In this document: positions 10,227 to 18,998 of the stretch, piece after piece
How the letters are laid out: each line of letters opens with the position of its first letter
Position numbering within the stretch: the stretch's first letter is position 1
Virus record (IMG/VR): IMGVR_UViG_3300010885_049871
Location: 25,551 to 89,550 of that record
From: a virus
Direction: 5' to 3' (one strand)
Length of the DNA: 64,000 nt
Translations under genes and position numbers: made by a program
The notes under the pieces: generated by a model
The model's input: only the letters and a program-made list of their open reading frames with translations
What the model was told of the DNA's origin: nothing
Databases searched by the model: none

Positions 10227-11023
10227 CCACTGGTGCATTGATATTTGCGTTCAATAACGAACATACAGACTATGTTGCCATGGCCAATTGGTCAGCCCGC
10301 AACATACATCGACATTTGAATATTCCCGTTTGTCTAGTCACTGATCAGGAGCCAGTTCAACCGCATTCATTTGATAAAGTAGTAATTGCCACCGCAGTCA
10401 ACGCAGGAACAAGATATTTTTTAGATTACAATTCAACTGTGACTTGGCACAACACCAATCGTATGGATGCCTACCGGCTGAGTCCGTGGGATCAAACATT
10501 GGTGTTGGATGCTGATTATGTTGTGGCCAGTGATCAACTCACCACAGTATTACAAAGCCGTCAAGAATTTTTATGCTATAGATGGGCCTCTGATGCAACA
10601 GGTGTTAGAACATTTGATGATTTAAATTACTTTGGCAGTCATCGTATGCCCATGTGGTGGGCCACTGTTATGATGTTTACACGCAGTAGGTCGGTTGAAT
10701 TGTTGTTTGATTCAATGCAGATGATTCGGGACAATTGGACACACTATAGAAACTTGTATAAAAATAACACAAGCACCTACAGAAACGACCACGCACTGAG
10801 CATTGCGTTAAATACTCTAAGCGGGCACACATTACAGGTCAACTCAATCCCAGGTTCACTGGTCAGCGTCATTCCAGAACACCAATTGACACAATTGTCA
10901 CCAGACACATACAGAATAGATTTTACAACCGCTGACAAAAAAGCACGATGGGTTACTATTGGTCAAGATTTTCATGCCATGGGCAAACAACAACTAGGAG
11001 CAATAGTTGAAAATCCTTGCTGA
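10223..11023 (+). CDS. GT-A type glycosyltransferase-like protein
   Basis: A 266-residue protein coupled to the upstream gene by ATGA. It opens with a Rossmann-like 'GALIFAFNN' strand and has 'SPWDQTLVLDADYVV' at about residues 90-105. The DAD is a DxD-type metal/nucleotide-sugar binding motif of GT-A enzymes. The layout matches small phage glycosyltransferase-like proteins encoded near tail genes. Donor and acceptor are unknown. Its neighbour downstream has the same architecture, so the pair may act on the same substrate. Confidence 0.65.
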   Translation: MTTGALIFAFNNEHTDYVAMANWSARNIHRHLNIPVCLVTDQEPVQPHSFDKVVIATAVNAGTRYFLDYNSTVTWHNTNRMDAYRLSPWDQTLVLDADYVVASDQLTTVLQSRQEFLCYRWASDATGVRTFDDLNYFGSHRMPMWWATVMMFTRSRSVELLFDSMQMIRDNWTHYRNLYKNNTSTYRNDHALSIALNTLSGHTLQVNSIPGSLVSVIPEHQLTQLSPDTYRIDFTTADKKARWVTIGQDFHAMGKQQLGAIVENPC

Positions 11024-11780
11024 GCGTGGATACTTGATTCCGGCTGTTAATACAGACACTGTCAGCTATACTGACTGTGCAGAACAGTTGTCTATGAGTA
11101 TAAAAAGCTGGCACCCGGATGCTAGTGTCTCTATCATGACCAATGATCGTTGCGATTGGTCGGTGTTTGACCACGTGATTGAATTACCTTACGGCGACCA
11201 GGGCGGCTATGCCAACGACTGGCAAGTGTTTGCTGCAAGTCCGTACAGACAGACAATCAAACTGGAAGCAGATATGATTACAGCCAGTCCGGTAGATCAC
11301 CTGTGGAACATGTTTGAACATCGTGATGTTGTGGTCAGTCAAGGTTGTAGAGACTTTTATGATCAACCCAGCACATATCGATTCTATCGAAAATTGTTTG
11401 ATGTGAATAATTTACCTGATGTTTATAATGCCATTACCTATTGGCGGGTGAGTAAAACAGCACAGGACTTTTTTCAATTGGTCAGGAGTATTTTTGAAAA
11501 CTGGGAGAACTTTAAAACACTGTTGAAGTTTCCCGAAGAAGTTCCGTCAACTGATGTTGTGTATGCAATGGCAGCAGAGATCATGGGTAGAGAACAAGTG
11601 ACCCTGCCACTGGGTTATGGACCCACTATGGTTCATATGAAACCGGGTATTGTTGCCACTCACACCCGAGACTGGACCAAAGAACTGGTTTGGGAAAATA
11701 CCAATCCGGGTGTGCGTATAAACACCGTAGCACAGTGGGGATTTGTGCATTATCATATAAAAGATTGGAGACTGACATGA
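11007..11780 (+). CDS. GT-A type glycosyltransferase-like protein, TTG start
   Basis: A 257-residue protein. The start is TTG at 11007, set by a clear AGGAG ribosome site at 10996-11000; it overlaps the previous gene by 17 bases. 'TIKLEADMITASPVDHLW' carries an acidic EAD in place of DxD, and 'YAMAAEIMGREQVTLPLGYGPTMVHMKPG' ends the core. The fold appears related to the preceding glycosyltransferase-like protein. Specificity cannot be predicted. Confidence 0.6.
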   Translation: MKILAERGYLIPAVNTDTVSYTDCAEQLSMSIKSWHPDASVSIMTNDRCDWSVFDHVIELPYGDQGGYANDWQVFAASPYRQTIKLEADMITASPVDHLWNMFEHRDVVVSQGCRDFYDQPSTYRFYRKLFDVNNLPDVYNAITYWRVSKTAQDFFQLVRSIFENWENFKTLLKFPEEVPSTDVVYAMAAEIMGREQVTLPLGYGPTMVHMKPGIVATHTRDWTKELVWENTNPGVRINTVAQWGFVHYHIKDWRLT

Positions 11781-12058
11781 GTACCGAACAAGACAAAATC
11801 AAACACAGCAAACGCCTACTCAAAGATGAAAACGCTGTAAAAAAACAGACCAAAATTGCAAAATCCAAAGGTTCTGACGTTAGCCAACCACACAAGTTTG
11901 CAAAACAGCATGCCATGGATTGCGGCAATCCCAAATGTATGTTATGCTCCTACGTCAAAGTACTTGGCATTGACCCTGTGCAAGTACAACGATTTGATCA
12001 GGATGTTGACACTGTTAACCATAAACACAGCAATGGATTGACGCCTGACCGTGAATGA
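11777..12058 (+). CDS. Small Lys-rich protein with C-x5-C-x2-C motif
   Basis: A 93-residue protein starting at the ATG overlapping the previous stop (ATGA). The N-terminal half is strongly basic (KHSKRLLKDENAVKKQTKIAK). The C-terminal half has 'HAMDCGNPKCMLCSYVK', a Cys cluster that could bind zinc. Very similar DCGNPxCxxC tails occur in small uncharacterised phage proteins. It may bind nucleic acid, but that is inference. Confidence 0.75.
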   Translation: MSTEQDKIKHSKRLLKDENAVKKQTKIAKSKGSDVSQPHKFAKQHAMDCGNPKCMLCSYVKVLGIDPVQVQRFDQDVDTVNHKHSNGLTPDRE

Positions 12059-12398
12059 AACTACTGAGAATTTCTGGAAAGCCTGGGCAGAACCTGTGTC
12101 AGAGCCTGCACCTGTGTTTTTCAGACTGTACTACGACGAGCATGGCCTACCATTATCTTACAGCATGGAACACTTGCCAGGTAATTACATAGACATAGAT
12201 GCTGAAACATACCAACTGAGTTCACATCGTGTACGGGTCATTGAAGGAAAACTTGTACACATAGTGCCAAAGAAAACAGTTACCAAATTAATGCCTGGCC
12301 CAATGGGCACGCCTTGCTTGCCCGGCAACATCAGCATTGTTGTTGACCCGCAACAACCACATACAAAATGGAGTTTAAAATCACATGAATCGGATTGA
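12051..12398 (+). CDS. Conserved phage protein of unknown function, 115 aa, GTG start
   Basis: Starts with GTG at 12051 inside the tail of the previous gene. It has a compact beta-rich sequence: 'FFRLYYDEHGLPLSYSMEHLPGNYIDID' then 'HRVRVIEGKLVHIVPKK'. This pattern is shared by small hypothetical proteins in T4-like phages. No catalytic motif is seen. It ends 14 bases inside the next gene, consistent with a single coupled transcript. Confidence 0.7.
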   Translation: MNETTENFWKAWAEPVSEPAPVFFRLYYDEHGLPLSYSMEHLPGNYIDIDAETYQLSSHRVRVIEGKLVHIVPKKTVTKLMPGPMGTPCLPGNISIVVDPQQPHTKWSLKSHESD

Positions 12399-13311
12399 CG
12401 TTGCAGACCTTGACTGCATTTACCTAACTTATGACGAACCACAAAAAGAAGAATTCTGGGTAAAGATTCGCAACATGGTTCCCTGGGCCAAGCGAGTAGA
12501 CGGAGTACGGGGATCGGATGCAGCACACAAAGCTGCTGCTGCGGCCAGTGACACTGAACGCTTTGTGTTGATCGACGGTGACAACATGCCAGATCCCGAG
12601 TTCTTTAATTTAACACTGGAGTTGCCCGACACCCAATGGGAATCCGCAGTGTTTCGCTGGCGTGCTCGTAATCACGTAAACGGATTGATGTACGGTAATG
12701 GTGGGCTGAGTTCGTGGACTAGAAAGTTTGTCAATGACATGCGAACACACGAAGCCACCGACGGTCGTGCAGCAACCGAAGTGGAGTTTTGCTTTGATCC
12801 CTTGTACTGGGCCATGCATGATTGCTATTCAACTACCTATCCCAATGGCAGTGCTTTTCACGCATGGCGAGCCGGTTTCCGCGAAGGTGTCAAGATGTGT
12901 TTGAACACAGGTAAGAAACCCACTGTGGCCGAGTTTCGGGATCGTGTGCATCAACGCAATCTTGACAACTTGACTGTATGGCACAATGTAGGCCGTGATG
13001 CTGAACATGGCATTTGGAGTATGGCAGGATCACGCATGGGTTCTTACATGACCATGCTGACCAACTGGGACTATCGCACAGTACAAGACTTTGCTGCATT
13101 AGAAGAATTATGGGCCACAGTTAAAGACACTGATCCAGAAACAGTGTTGAGCCGAGTGGCCGGCGAATTGACCACGCAGCTGGACTTGCCAATGGTCTGG
13201 ATTGACGAGTCTGCTAGCAAGTTTTTTAAACATCACTATCGCAGCAACTGGCACAATCGAGGAGTTACTGTGAGAGAAATTGATGTAATCAGGAGTCAAG
13301 AAGGGTGGTAA
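12385..13311 (+). CDS. Glycosyltransferase-like protein (IDGDN motif)
   Basis: A 308-residue protein. 'RFVLIDGDNMPDPEFF' at about residue 60 has the DGD acidic triad expected of GT-A transferases. The middle 'GLMYGNGGLSSWTRKFV' and 'SAFHAWRAGFREGVKMCL' segments recur in the C-terminal part of the 807-residue protein at 33187 ('GLVYGHQAMIAYNRQLV', 'WVAWRTAFREALKLKI'). The two are therefore paralogous over that domain. The family is known from T4-like marine phages but the reaction is not known. Confidence 0.6.
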   Translation: MNRIDVADLDCIYLTYDEPQKEEFWVKIRNMVPWAKRVDGVRGSDAAHKAAAAASDTERFVLIDGDNMPDPEFFNLTLELPDTQWESAVFRWRARNHVNGLMYGNGGLSSWTRKFVNDMRTHEATDGRAATEVEFCFDPLYWAMHDCYSTTYPNGSAFHAWRAGFREGVKMCLNTGKKPTVAEFRDRVHQRNLDNLTVWHNVGRDAEHGIWSMAGSRMGSYMTMLTNWDYRTVQDFAALEELWATVKDTDPETVLSRVAGELTTQLDLPMVWIDESASKFFKHHYRSNWHNRGVTVREIDVIRSQEGW

Positions 13312-14003
13312 TGAATGCCTTGATAGGGCACACTGGTTTGATTGGCTCTGTGCTGGCCGCAGGTGTTGATGTTGATCTTTGTTACAATTCCTCAAACATA
13401 GAGCAGATTGAGCATGGCAAGTTTGACACTGTGTACTGTGCGGCTCCGTCAGGCAATAGACGGTTGGCCGATCAAGATCCAACTTGGGATACTGAAAACA
13501 TTCATCGTCTTGCTTGCAGTTTGCGCACAATCACTGCCAATAGATTTGTGCTGATCAGCAGTGTAGATGCTGTGTATGCTCCTGAGTCTGTGTATGGTAG
13601 CAACAGACTGGCTCTGGAACATTTTGCACAAACGCAATTTGAACTGTGTCATGTAATTAGACTGTGTACCTTGATTCACACCCGAATCAGCAAGAATTTG
13701 CTGTTTGACATTAGGCATCAACAATATCTAGACCGTGTTAACAGCGCCATGGTTAGACAGTACTACCCGCTGTCAAGACTGTGCAGAGATATTGACACAG
13801 TGATTCGGCATGACATCAAGGAAATCAACTTAGTAAGCGAGCCAGTAACCGACTCTGAGATAATGCAACAATTCTGCCCCGATACTGTGTTAACTACAAC
13901 GCCAGTTCCACCTTATGACCTACGCAGCCAAGCACCCTTTGGGCAATATGTACTGTCAAAATCTGACGTATTTGAACATGTAACAGAGTACATAAATGAT
14001 TAA
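13311..14003 (+). CDS. SDR-type NAD(P)-binding protein
   Basis: I use the ATG at 13311 because an AGAAGGG ribosome site lies just upstream; an in-frame GTG at 13305 is less likely. The N-terminus 'ALIGHTGLIGSVLA' is a GxxGxxG Rossmann loop. 'RFVLISSVDAVYA' and 'VYGSNRLALEHF' occupy the positions of the catalytic Ser and the YxxxK motif, but the Lys is replaced by Arg. At 230 residues it is shorter than extended SDRs. It may be a nucleotide-sugar epimerase/dehydratase relative or a non-catalytic member. Confidence 0.65.
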   Translation: MNALIGHTGLIGSVLAAGVDVDLCYNSSNIEQIEHGKFDTVYCAAPSGNRRLADQDPTWDTENIHRLACSLRTITANRFVLISSVDAVYAPESVYGSNRLALEHFAQTQFELCHVIRLCTLIHTRISKNLLFDIRHQQYLDRVNSAMVRQYYPLSRLCRDIDTVIRHDIKEINLVSEPVTDSEIMQQFCPDTVLTTTPVPPYDLRSQAPFGQYVLSKSDVFEHVTEYIND

Positions 14004-14955
14004 GTTTGCCAATAGCGACAGCACAATTTGGAATCGCGATCAGCTGATCATTGAGCTGGCACATGCCATGTCCGAGAATCAGCCACGTATTGATATTGGT
14101 ACCCGGGGCGAGGGTCCTTGTGCTCGCAGTTTGGGCCTGTATGACTTGTTAGATAAGCTATGCAATCGTTTCAATTACAGTGCCAACTGTATCTATATCA
14201 CAACCTGCAACTTGGTCGAAGCACATAACTGCTACAACATTGTAATAGATCCACAAGTGTTGTACCTCAAGGCCGCACAGGGTTACACACCACCTGCCAG
14301 CATCAAGCAAATTAACAAACACTTTGGGCACTTTATTGGGCATGGTAATCAACCCCGATTGTATCTTGGCAGTTACTTGTACGCACATCACGGTGAACAA
14401 ACTGTGCAGACTTATCATACTCAAGTTACTGAAGAATATCACAGACCCTTTATTGGCGTAGAAGACATGATGTTCAATGGCCACGCCTGGGCAGAAGTTC
14501 AAGACGCTGTTGAATTACTGCAACATGCACCATTAACAATTGACTCAATTGATCAATACCCCATTCTTAATCCTGCCACACTGAACATTACCAAAGTATA
14601 TCCTAACTTCTTTGTGGAAATTGTAAATCTGACTTACTGGTCAGGAGATACATTTTACATAGATGAAAAGATCTGGCGCCCCATTTTGATGCGTACACCA
14701 TTTGTTGTGCATGGGCCACAGAACTTTTTACCCAGACTGCGTGCTCTGGGTTTCCGTACGTTTGATGCCTGGTGGGACGAAGGCTACAGTGAAGACCCAC
14801 CAGATTATCAATTGAAAGAAATTGTAGATATCATAAAACAACTGGCCAAAAAAAGCATCAACGGACTCAACGCCATGTACGCAGACATGCAGCCAGTACT
14901 GGAACACAACTATCAGTTGTTGAAGCGTATTCAAAAACAAGATTTACATGTCTAA
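13996..14955 (+). CDS. Glycosyltransferase-like protein with EKxxxPI..GFxTF signature
   Basis: A 319-residue protein overlapping the SDR by 8 bases. The C-terminal 'YIDEKIWRPILMRTPFVVHG' and 'LPRLRALGFRTFDAWWDEGY' define a signature found in three other proteins of this window (17892, 30920, 32097). In the wider family the signature sits at the nucleotide-sugar side of a GT-B-like fold. Here the usual 'TEKT' is 'DEKI'. Substrate unknown. The tight operon position suggests joint action with the SDR and the radical SAM enzymes. Confidence 0.6.
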   Translation: MIKFANSDSTIWNRDQLIIELAHAMSENQPRIDIGTRGEGPCARSLGLYDLLDKLCNRFNYSANCIYITTCNLVEAHNCYNIVIDPQVLYLKAAQGYTPPASIKQINKHFGHFIGHGNQPRLYLGSYLYAHHGEQTVQTYHTQVTEEYHRPFIGVEDMMFNGHAWAEVQDAVELLQHAPLTIDSIDQYPILNPATLNITKVYPNFFVEIVNLTYWSGDTFYIDEKIWRPILMRTPFVVHGPQNFLPRLRALGFRTFDAWWDEGYSEDPPDYQLKEIVDIIKQLAKKSINGLNAMYADMQPVLEHNYQLLKRIQKQDLHV

Positions 14956-15811
14956 GCTACACATACACTACGCTGAGTTTTATATTATTAATGTTTGCAA
15001 TCTAGCATGCTCAGGTTGCAATCGTTTCAATAACTACAACTTTACAGGCTATCAACGCTGGAGCGACTATGCCAATGTATATCAACACTGGGCCGAACAA
15101 ATGGACATTGACAGTATTGGTATTCTAGGCGGTGAGCCCTTGCTTAATCCTACATTTTTAGAATGGGTACAGGGTATAAATCAGTTATGGCCCAACAAGA
15201 AACTAAGAATTATCAGCAATGGCTTTAGACTAGATCGACATGCTGACCTTTATCCTGTGCTAGAGCAACATCGCAATATTGAACTGTGGGTTGGCATACA
15301 CAACAAACAGCACAAATCAGAAATCATACAAAAGGTCAAAGACTTTTCCCAGGCACCGCACACAGTGAGTTTCAACACAGACAATCCTTATCAACAGTAC
15401 ATGACCGTTACTGATGCTCGCGGTGTGTGCATCAAAATAGAATACAACTGGTGGTTTCATCAGGGTGCTATTGTCAAACAAGATAATACACTAACGCTAC
15501 ATCAAAGTGATGTTGTCAAGGCACATGACATTTGTCACATGAAAACCTGCCATCATTTCATACGCGGCGAACTGTACAAGTGTGGTGTTGCGGCTGTGTT
15601 GCCTGAATTTGATCAACAGCACCCACTTATACTCAGCACTGAAGACCGTGAACTCATGCTGAGCTATCGTCCCTTAAAGATCACTGACAGTGACACAGTC
15701 AAACAGCAGTTTGTGAACAGTCTAGACCAGCCCATTGATCAATGTCGTTTTTGCCCAGAAGTATATCATGGTAACCAAATATCAGCACAACTTAAAAAAG
15801 ATTTAAAATGA
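14948..15811 (+). CDS. Radical SAM enzyme
   Basis: A 287-residue protein with the CxxxCxxC iron-sulfur motif at C17, C21 and C24 (NVCNLACSGCNRF) and the SAM-binding 'GILGGEPLLNP' strand. A C-terminal set of cysteines (HMKTCHHFIRGELYKCGV, CRFCPEVYH) could hold an auxiliary cluster of SPASM type. It is the first of six radical SAM genes in a row and overlaps the upstream gene by 8 bases. The substrate is not predictable. Confidence 0.85.
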   Translation: MSKLHIHYAEFYIINVCNLACSGCNRFNNYNFTGYQRWSDYANVYQHWAEQMDIDSIGILGGEPLLNPTFLEWVQGINQLWPNKKLRIISNGFRLDRHADLYPVLEQHRNIELWVGIHNKQHKSEIIQKVKDFSQAPHTVSFNTDNPYQQYMTVTDARGVCIKIEYNWWFHQGAIVKQDNTLTLHQSDVVKAHDICHMKTCHHFIRGELYKCGVAAVLPEFDQQHPLILSTEDRELMLSYRPLKITDSDTVKQQFVNSLDQPIDQCRFCPEVYHGNQISAQLKKDLK

Positions 15812-16512
15812 CTTATGTGTTTGCCGGAGACAGTTGGGCTTTAAAAGGTTTTACCAATGACAATTATGATAAAGGTAATACCCACCCTGTAAGTGGAGAT
15901 ATAAGACTAGCGGACCACTGGCCTTGGAAGTACCAGCATTGCCTGACCCCGGGTCAGGGCAACTTAGCTTGTTTAGACAAGCTGGTAGCAATGAATATTC
16001 CTACCGACGTACCAATCATTTGGGTATACACAGAGCCTGGTCGTGATTACGGTCGTATAAAGAATCAATCTCCACATGACTGGATTGAAAAAGAAGATAT
16101 ATTTGATATACGCACTGCATTGAATCATGTTATAATGCAAGAGATAAAAGATTGCTTAGATAACCCCATTGCCTTCATCGGCGGGCTTAGTGATGTGGAT
16201 CCGTTATTAGCACAGGCATTTGGATTTGATGTACTAAATCCAAGTTGGCAAAAGTGGATTGCAGAAAAATTAAACTCACGATGGTTCCAATTTGGCTGGG
16301 GTGCTAGTGATGTTGGATGGAGAATGCATAGTAATAAAGTAGTACCAAGTCGAGCTGCAACTTTTGCTTGGGGCGAGCAAATTAAAGAGTGGTGTTGGTG
16401 GGAGGAAAATGGATATTTTTGTCATGAACATCCAACGCCATTGGCCAACAAAGAATTTGCAGAATATCTACAACCAGTGGTAGAGGAATGGATCAATGAA
16501 CAAAGGCGATGA
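15808..16512 (+). CDS. SGNH/GDSL-like hydrolase
   Basis: A 234-residue protein coupled by ATGA to the radical SAM gene. The N-terminal 'YVFAGDSWALKG' has the block-I GDS nucleophile motif. The C-terminal 'HEHPTPLANKEFAEYL' is in the place of the catalytic Asp/His block. 'GQGNLACLDKLV' may be block II. Family members remove or add acyl groups on sugars and esters. No signal peptide is present, so it acts in the cytoplasm. Confidence 0.6.
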   Translation: MTYVFAGDSWALKGFTNDNYDKGNTHPVSGDIRLADHWPWKYQHCLTPGQGNLACLDKLVAMNIPTDVPIIWVYTEPGRDYGRIKNQSPHDWIEKEDIFDIRTALNHVIMQEIKDCLDNPIAFIGGLSDVDPLLAQAFGFDVLNPSWQKWIAEKLNSRWFQFGWGASDVGWRMHSNKVVPSRAATFAWGEQIKEWCWWEENGYFCHEHPTPLANKEFAEYLQPVVEEWINEQRR

Positions 16513-17908
16513 AGTTGCAACAGACTTTAAATCAAAGTTTCTAGACAATGCAGAATTTATGAAGGAAAACTTGGGGTCAGCACTATGTTTGGCCAAGTGG
16601 AAACAGGTTAGCCTACACTTGACCACTGGCCTTAACAACAGTTGTTACCACCCACCCTTGCATCGTATACCTATAGATGCAATAGGTCGTAATCCTAGTG
16701 CATTGCACAACACTGATTATAAAAAACAACAGCGTAAACAGATGCTCAATGGTGAACGCCCTGCAGAATGCAGCTATTGCTGGACAATGGAAGACAATGG
16801 TAAACTGAGTGATCGCCATTATCGATCTGGCGAGTCCTGGGCTGCCAAAGACTTTGGCACTATTGTCAATGCAGAATGGGACGCTGACATTACTCCTAGC
16901 TATGTAGAAGTAAATTTCAACAATGCTTGTAATCTTGCTTGTAGTTATTGTAGTCCACAGTTCAGCAGCACATGGCAACAAGAAACTGATCGCCATGGTG
17001 CTTACCCTACATCTACTCCACACAATGCACCGGAACATTTTGCCGGCGATCGCAAACCTATTCCGGTCCGGGAACATAATCCCTATGTAGAAGCGTTTTG
17101 GCAGTGGTGGCCCACCCTGTATCCAGAGTTGGAGCACTTTAGAATGACCGGTGGCGAACCATTATTGGATAAGAATACCTATCGTGTGTTTGACTATGTG
17201 CTGGCCAATCCCAAACCCGACCTGCACCTGAATGTGACCAGCAACTTCAGTGTGGATGAAAAAAGCTGGCAACGGTATTTGGCGTACACCAAACAACTGT
17301 GTCAAGAAGGGGTAGTTGAACATTTTATGCAATACATCAGCCTAGATGGATGGGGTCGTCAGGCAGAGTACATGCGACATGGCATGGACTTTGACTTGGT
17401 ATGGAGCAGAGTAAATCAATTCTTAACCGAAGTTCCTTACCGAAACAGTGTAACTTTCATTGTCACAATGAACAATCTGTGTATGACCAGTTTACCCCAA
17501 CTGTTAGATGGCATACTGGAACTTAGAAAAAAGTACAGCAACACATATCAGCGTGTGTGGTTTGATACCCCGGTGTTGCGACAACCTGCTTGGCAAAGTT
17601 TACAATTGTTGCCAAGCAGCTATGTAGCACAGTTGGAAAAACTAAAAACATCAATGCAACACAATATTGAAACTGAAGCAACCAGATTTCACGGTTTTAA
17701 AGATTATGAAATAGCTCGCCTTGACCGTGACATAGCATGGATGCGTGACGGACAAAAATTAGACCCTGCGTACTTGCAACGGAACAAAGCTGACTTCTAT
17801 CGGTTCTTTAGCGAAGCGGACCGAAGACATGGGACAGAATTTGCACAGGTGTTTCCAGAAATGAGTGCCTGGTGGAAGGAATGTGAGTATCATGCTAGGC
17901 AATCGTAA
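16496..17908 (+). CDS. Radical SAM enzyme with N-terminal twitch-like Cys domain
   Basis: A 470-residue protein. Radical SAM cysteines are C145, C149 and C152 (NACNLACSYCSPQFSSTW), followed by 'RMTGGEPLLDKN'. Before the barrel, residues 31-95 carry C31, C50 and the pair C92/C95 (ECSYCW), an auxiliary-cluster-like domain. This is the 'N-terminal twitch' arrangement, opposite to the usual C-terminal SPASM. It overlaps the SGNH gene by 17 bases and is most similar to the enzyme at 18991. Confidence 0.88.
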   Translation: MNKGDEVATDFKSKFLDNAEFMKENLGSALCLAKWKQVSLHLTTGLNNSCYHPPLHRIPIDAIGRNPSALHNTDYKKQQRKQMLNGERPAECSYCWTMEDNGKLSDRHYRSGESWAAKDFGTIVNAEWDADITPSYVEVNFNNACNLACSYCSPQFSSTWQQETDRHGAYPTSTPHNAPEHFAGDRKPIPVREHNPYVEAFWQWWPTLYPELEHFRMTGGEPLLDKNTYRVFDYVLANPKPDLHLNVTSNFSVDEKSWQRYLAYTKQLCQEGVVEHFMQYISLDGWGRQAEYMRHGMDFDLVWSRVNQFLTEVPYRNSVTFIVTMNNLCMTSLPQLLDGILELRKKYSNTYQRVWFDTPVLRQPAWQSLQLLPSSYVAQLEKLKTSMQHNIETEATRFHGFKDYEIARLDRDIAWMRDGQKLDPAYLQRNKADFYRFFSEADRRHGTEFAQVFPEMSAWWKECEYHARQS

Positions 17909-18998
17909 ATTAGTAATAGACACAGGATGTGGAATACACGACGAACTCGCAGGGTATGTCGATGATACGTTTTCTAATTTTCAAGAGCACACGCTGATTC
18001 CCAATGCTATATATTTGATAAGTTACGCCGAGACTGAGAAAAATTTTAAAAAAATTGCAAAGTTGGCAACCTCTAACATTATAAAAGTTATTTTTGCTGA
18101 ACCGTCTGAAGGGTCGAGTACTGCAATACATCGTTGTAATCGGCAAAGGTTTCGTACTAAAGCGCCCAATGGAAATGGCCACATTGAACTACTTGAGTTA
18201 ATCAAACAAGGAAAAATATTATTATTAACCGGTGGCGATGTTTCGCCACAATATCCGCATTTGGTGTATGAAAATTTTCTCCCAAAGATACTGGACTATG
18301 ACGAAAATATTGACGCCATACAAATTTATAATAACACCTATTCAACCAACCGACCATATAAATTTTTATTTTTAAACGGAAAAGGAAGACCTCATAGAAA
18401 ATTTATGATCGAACAATTGGCCGACGTACTTGATACAGCACTGTGGAGTAATTTAGATCCTACCAATGGCCCAGTGAAATTACTTGATCAGCAATACGAA
18501 CTTGACCGTTTTAATGTAGACGTGTGTCGGACTGATACAAATGTAAAAGAATACTTGTTTGGGTCCGGTATATGGGGAGAGGTGTATCTAGTCCCGTCGC
18601 AGTATAGCAATACCTATTTTAGCCTGATAACCGAAACTGTTCAGCAATATAACTTCAGTTTCAGAACAGAAAAAACATGGAAACCTATTGCAATCGGGCA
18701 TCCATGGATTGCAGTTGCCAATCAGGGATATTATAGAGATATCCGTAATTTGGGATTTCAAACATTTGGACATGTCATTGACGAAAGTTTTGATGAAATA
18801 GCAAACAATCAAGATAGGATGATGCAAGTAAGTCGTGTTGTTAAAGATTTATGTCAACAAGACCTTGCAAGTTTTTTAAAAGAATGCTATAATGTATGTA
18901 AATACAATCAACAACATATTGCAGAGATGAGAACTCGAGTTCGATCCGAGTTTCCAGAACGCTTCCGACAGTTTATAAACAAACATATCAATGAATGA
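17892..18998 (+). CDS. Glycosyltransferase-like protein with EKTWKPI..GFQTF signature
   Basis: I choose the ATG at 17892 with GGAAGGA 11 bases upstream; longer GTG starts at 17865 or 17883 are possible. The protein has about 368 residues. The signature 'FRTEKTWKPIAIGHPWIAVANQ' plus 'IRNLGFQTFGHVIDESFD' at about residues 260-310 groups it with the genes at 13996, 30920 and 32097. It lies between two radical SAM genes and overlaps both. Local composition is more AT-rich than its neighbours, which may mark separate acquisition. Confidence 0.6.
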   Translation: MLGNRKLVIDTGCGIHDELAGYVDDTFSNFQEHTLIPNAIYLISYAETEKNFKKIAKLATSNIIKVIFAEPSEGSSTAIHRCNRQRFRTKAPNGNGHIELLELIKQGKILLLTGGDVSPQYPHLVYENFLPKILDYDENIDAIQIYNNTYSTNRPYKFLFLNGKGRPHRKFMIEQLADVLDTALWSNLDPTNGPVKLLDQQYELDRFNVDVCRTDTNVKEYLFGSGIWGEVYLVPSQYSNTYFSLITETVQQYNFSFRTEKTWKPIAIGHPWIAVANQGYYRDIRNLGFQTFGHVIDESFDEIANNQDRMMQVSRVVKDLCQQDLASFLKECYNVCKYNQQHIAEMRTRVRSEFPERFRQFINKHINE

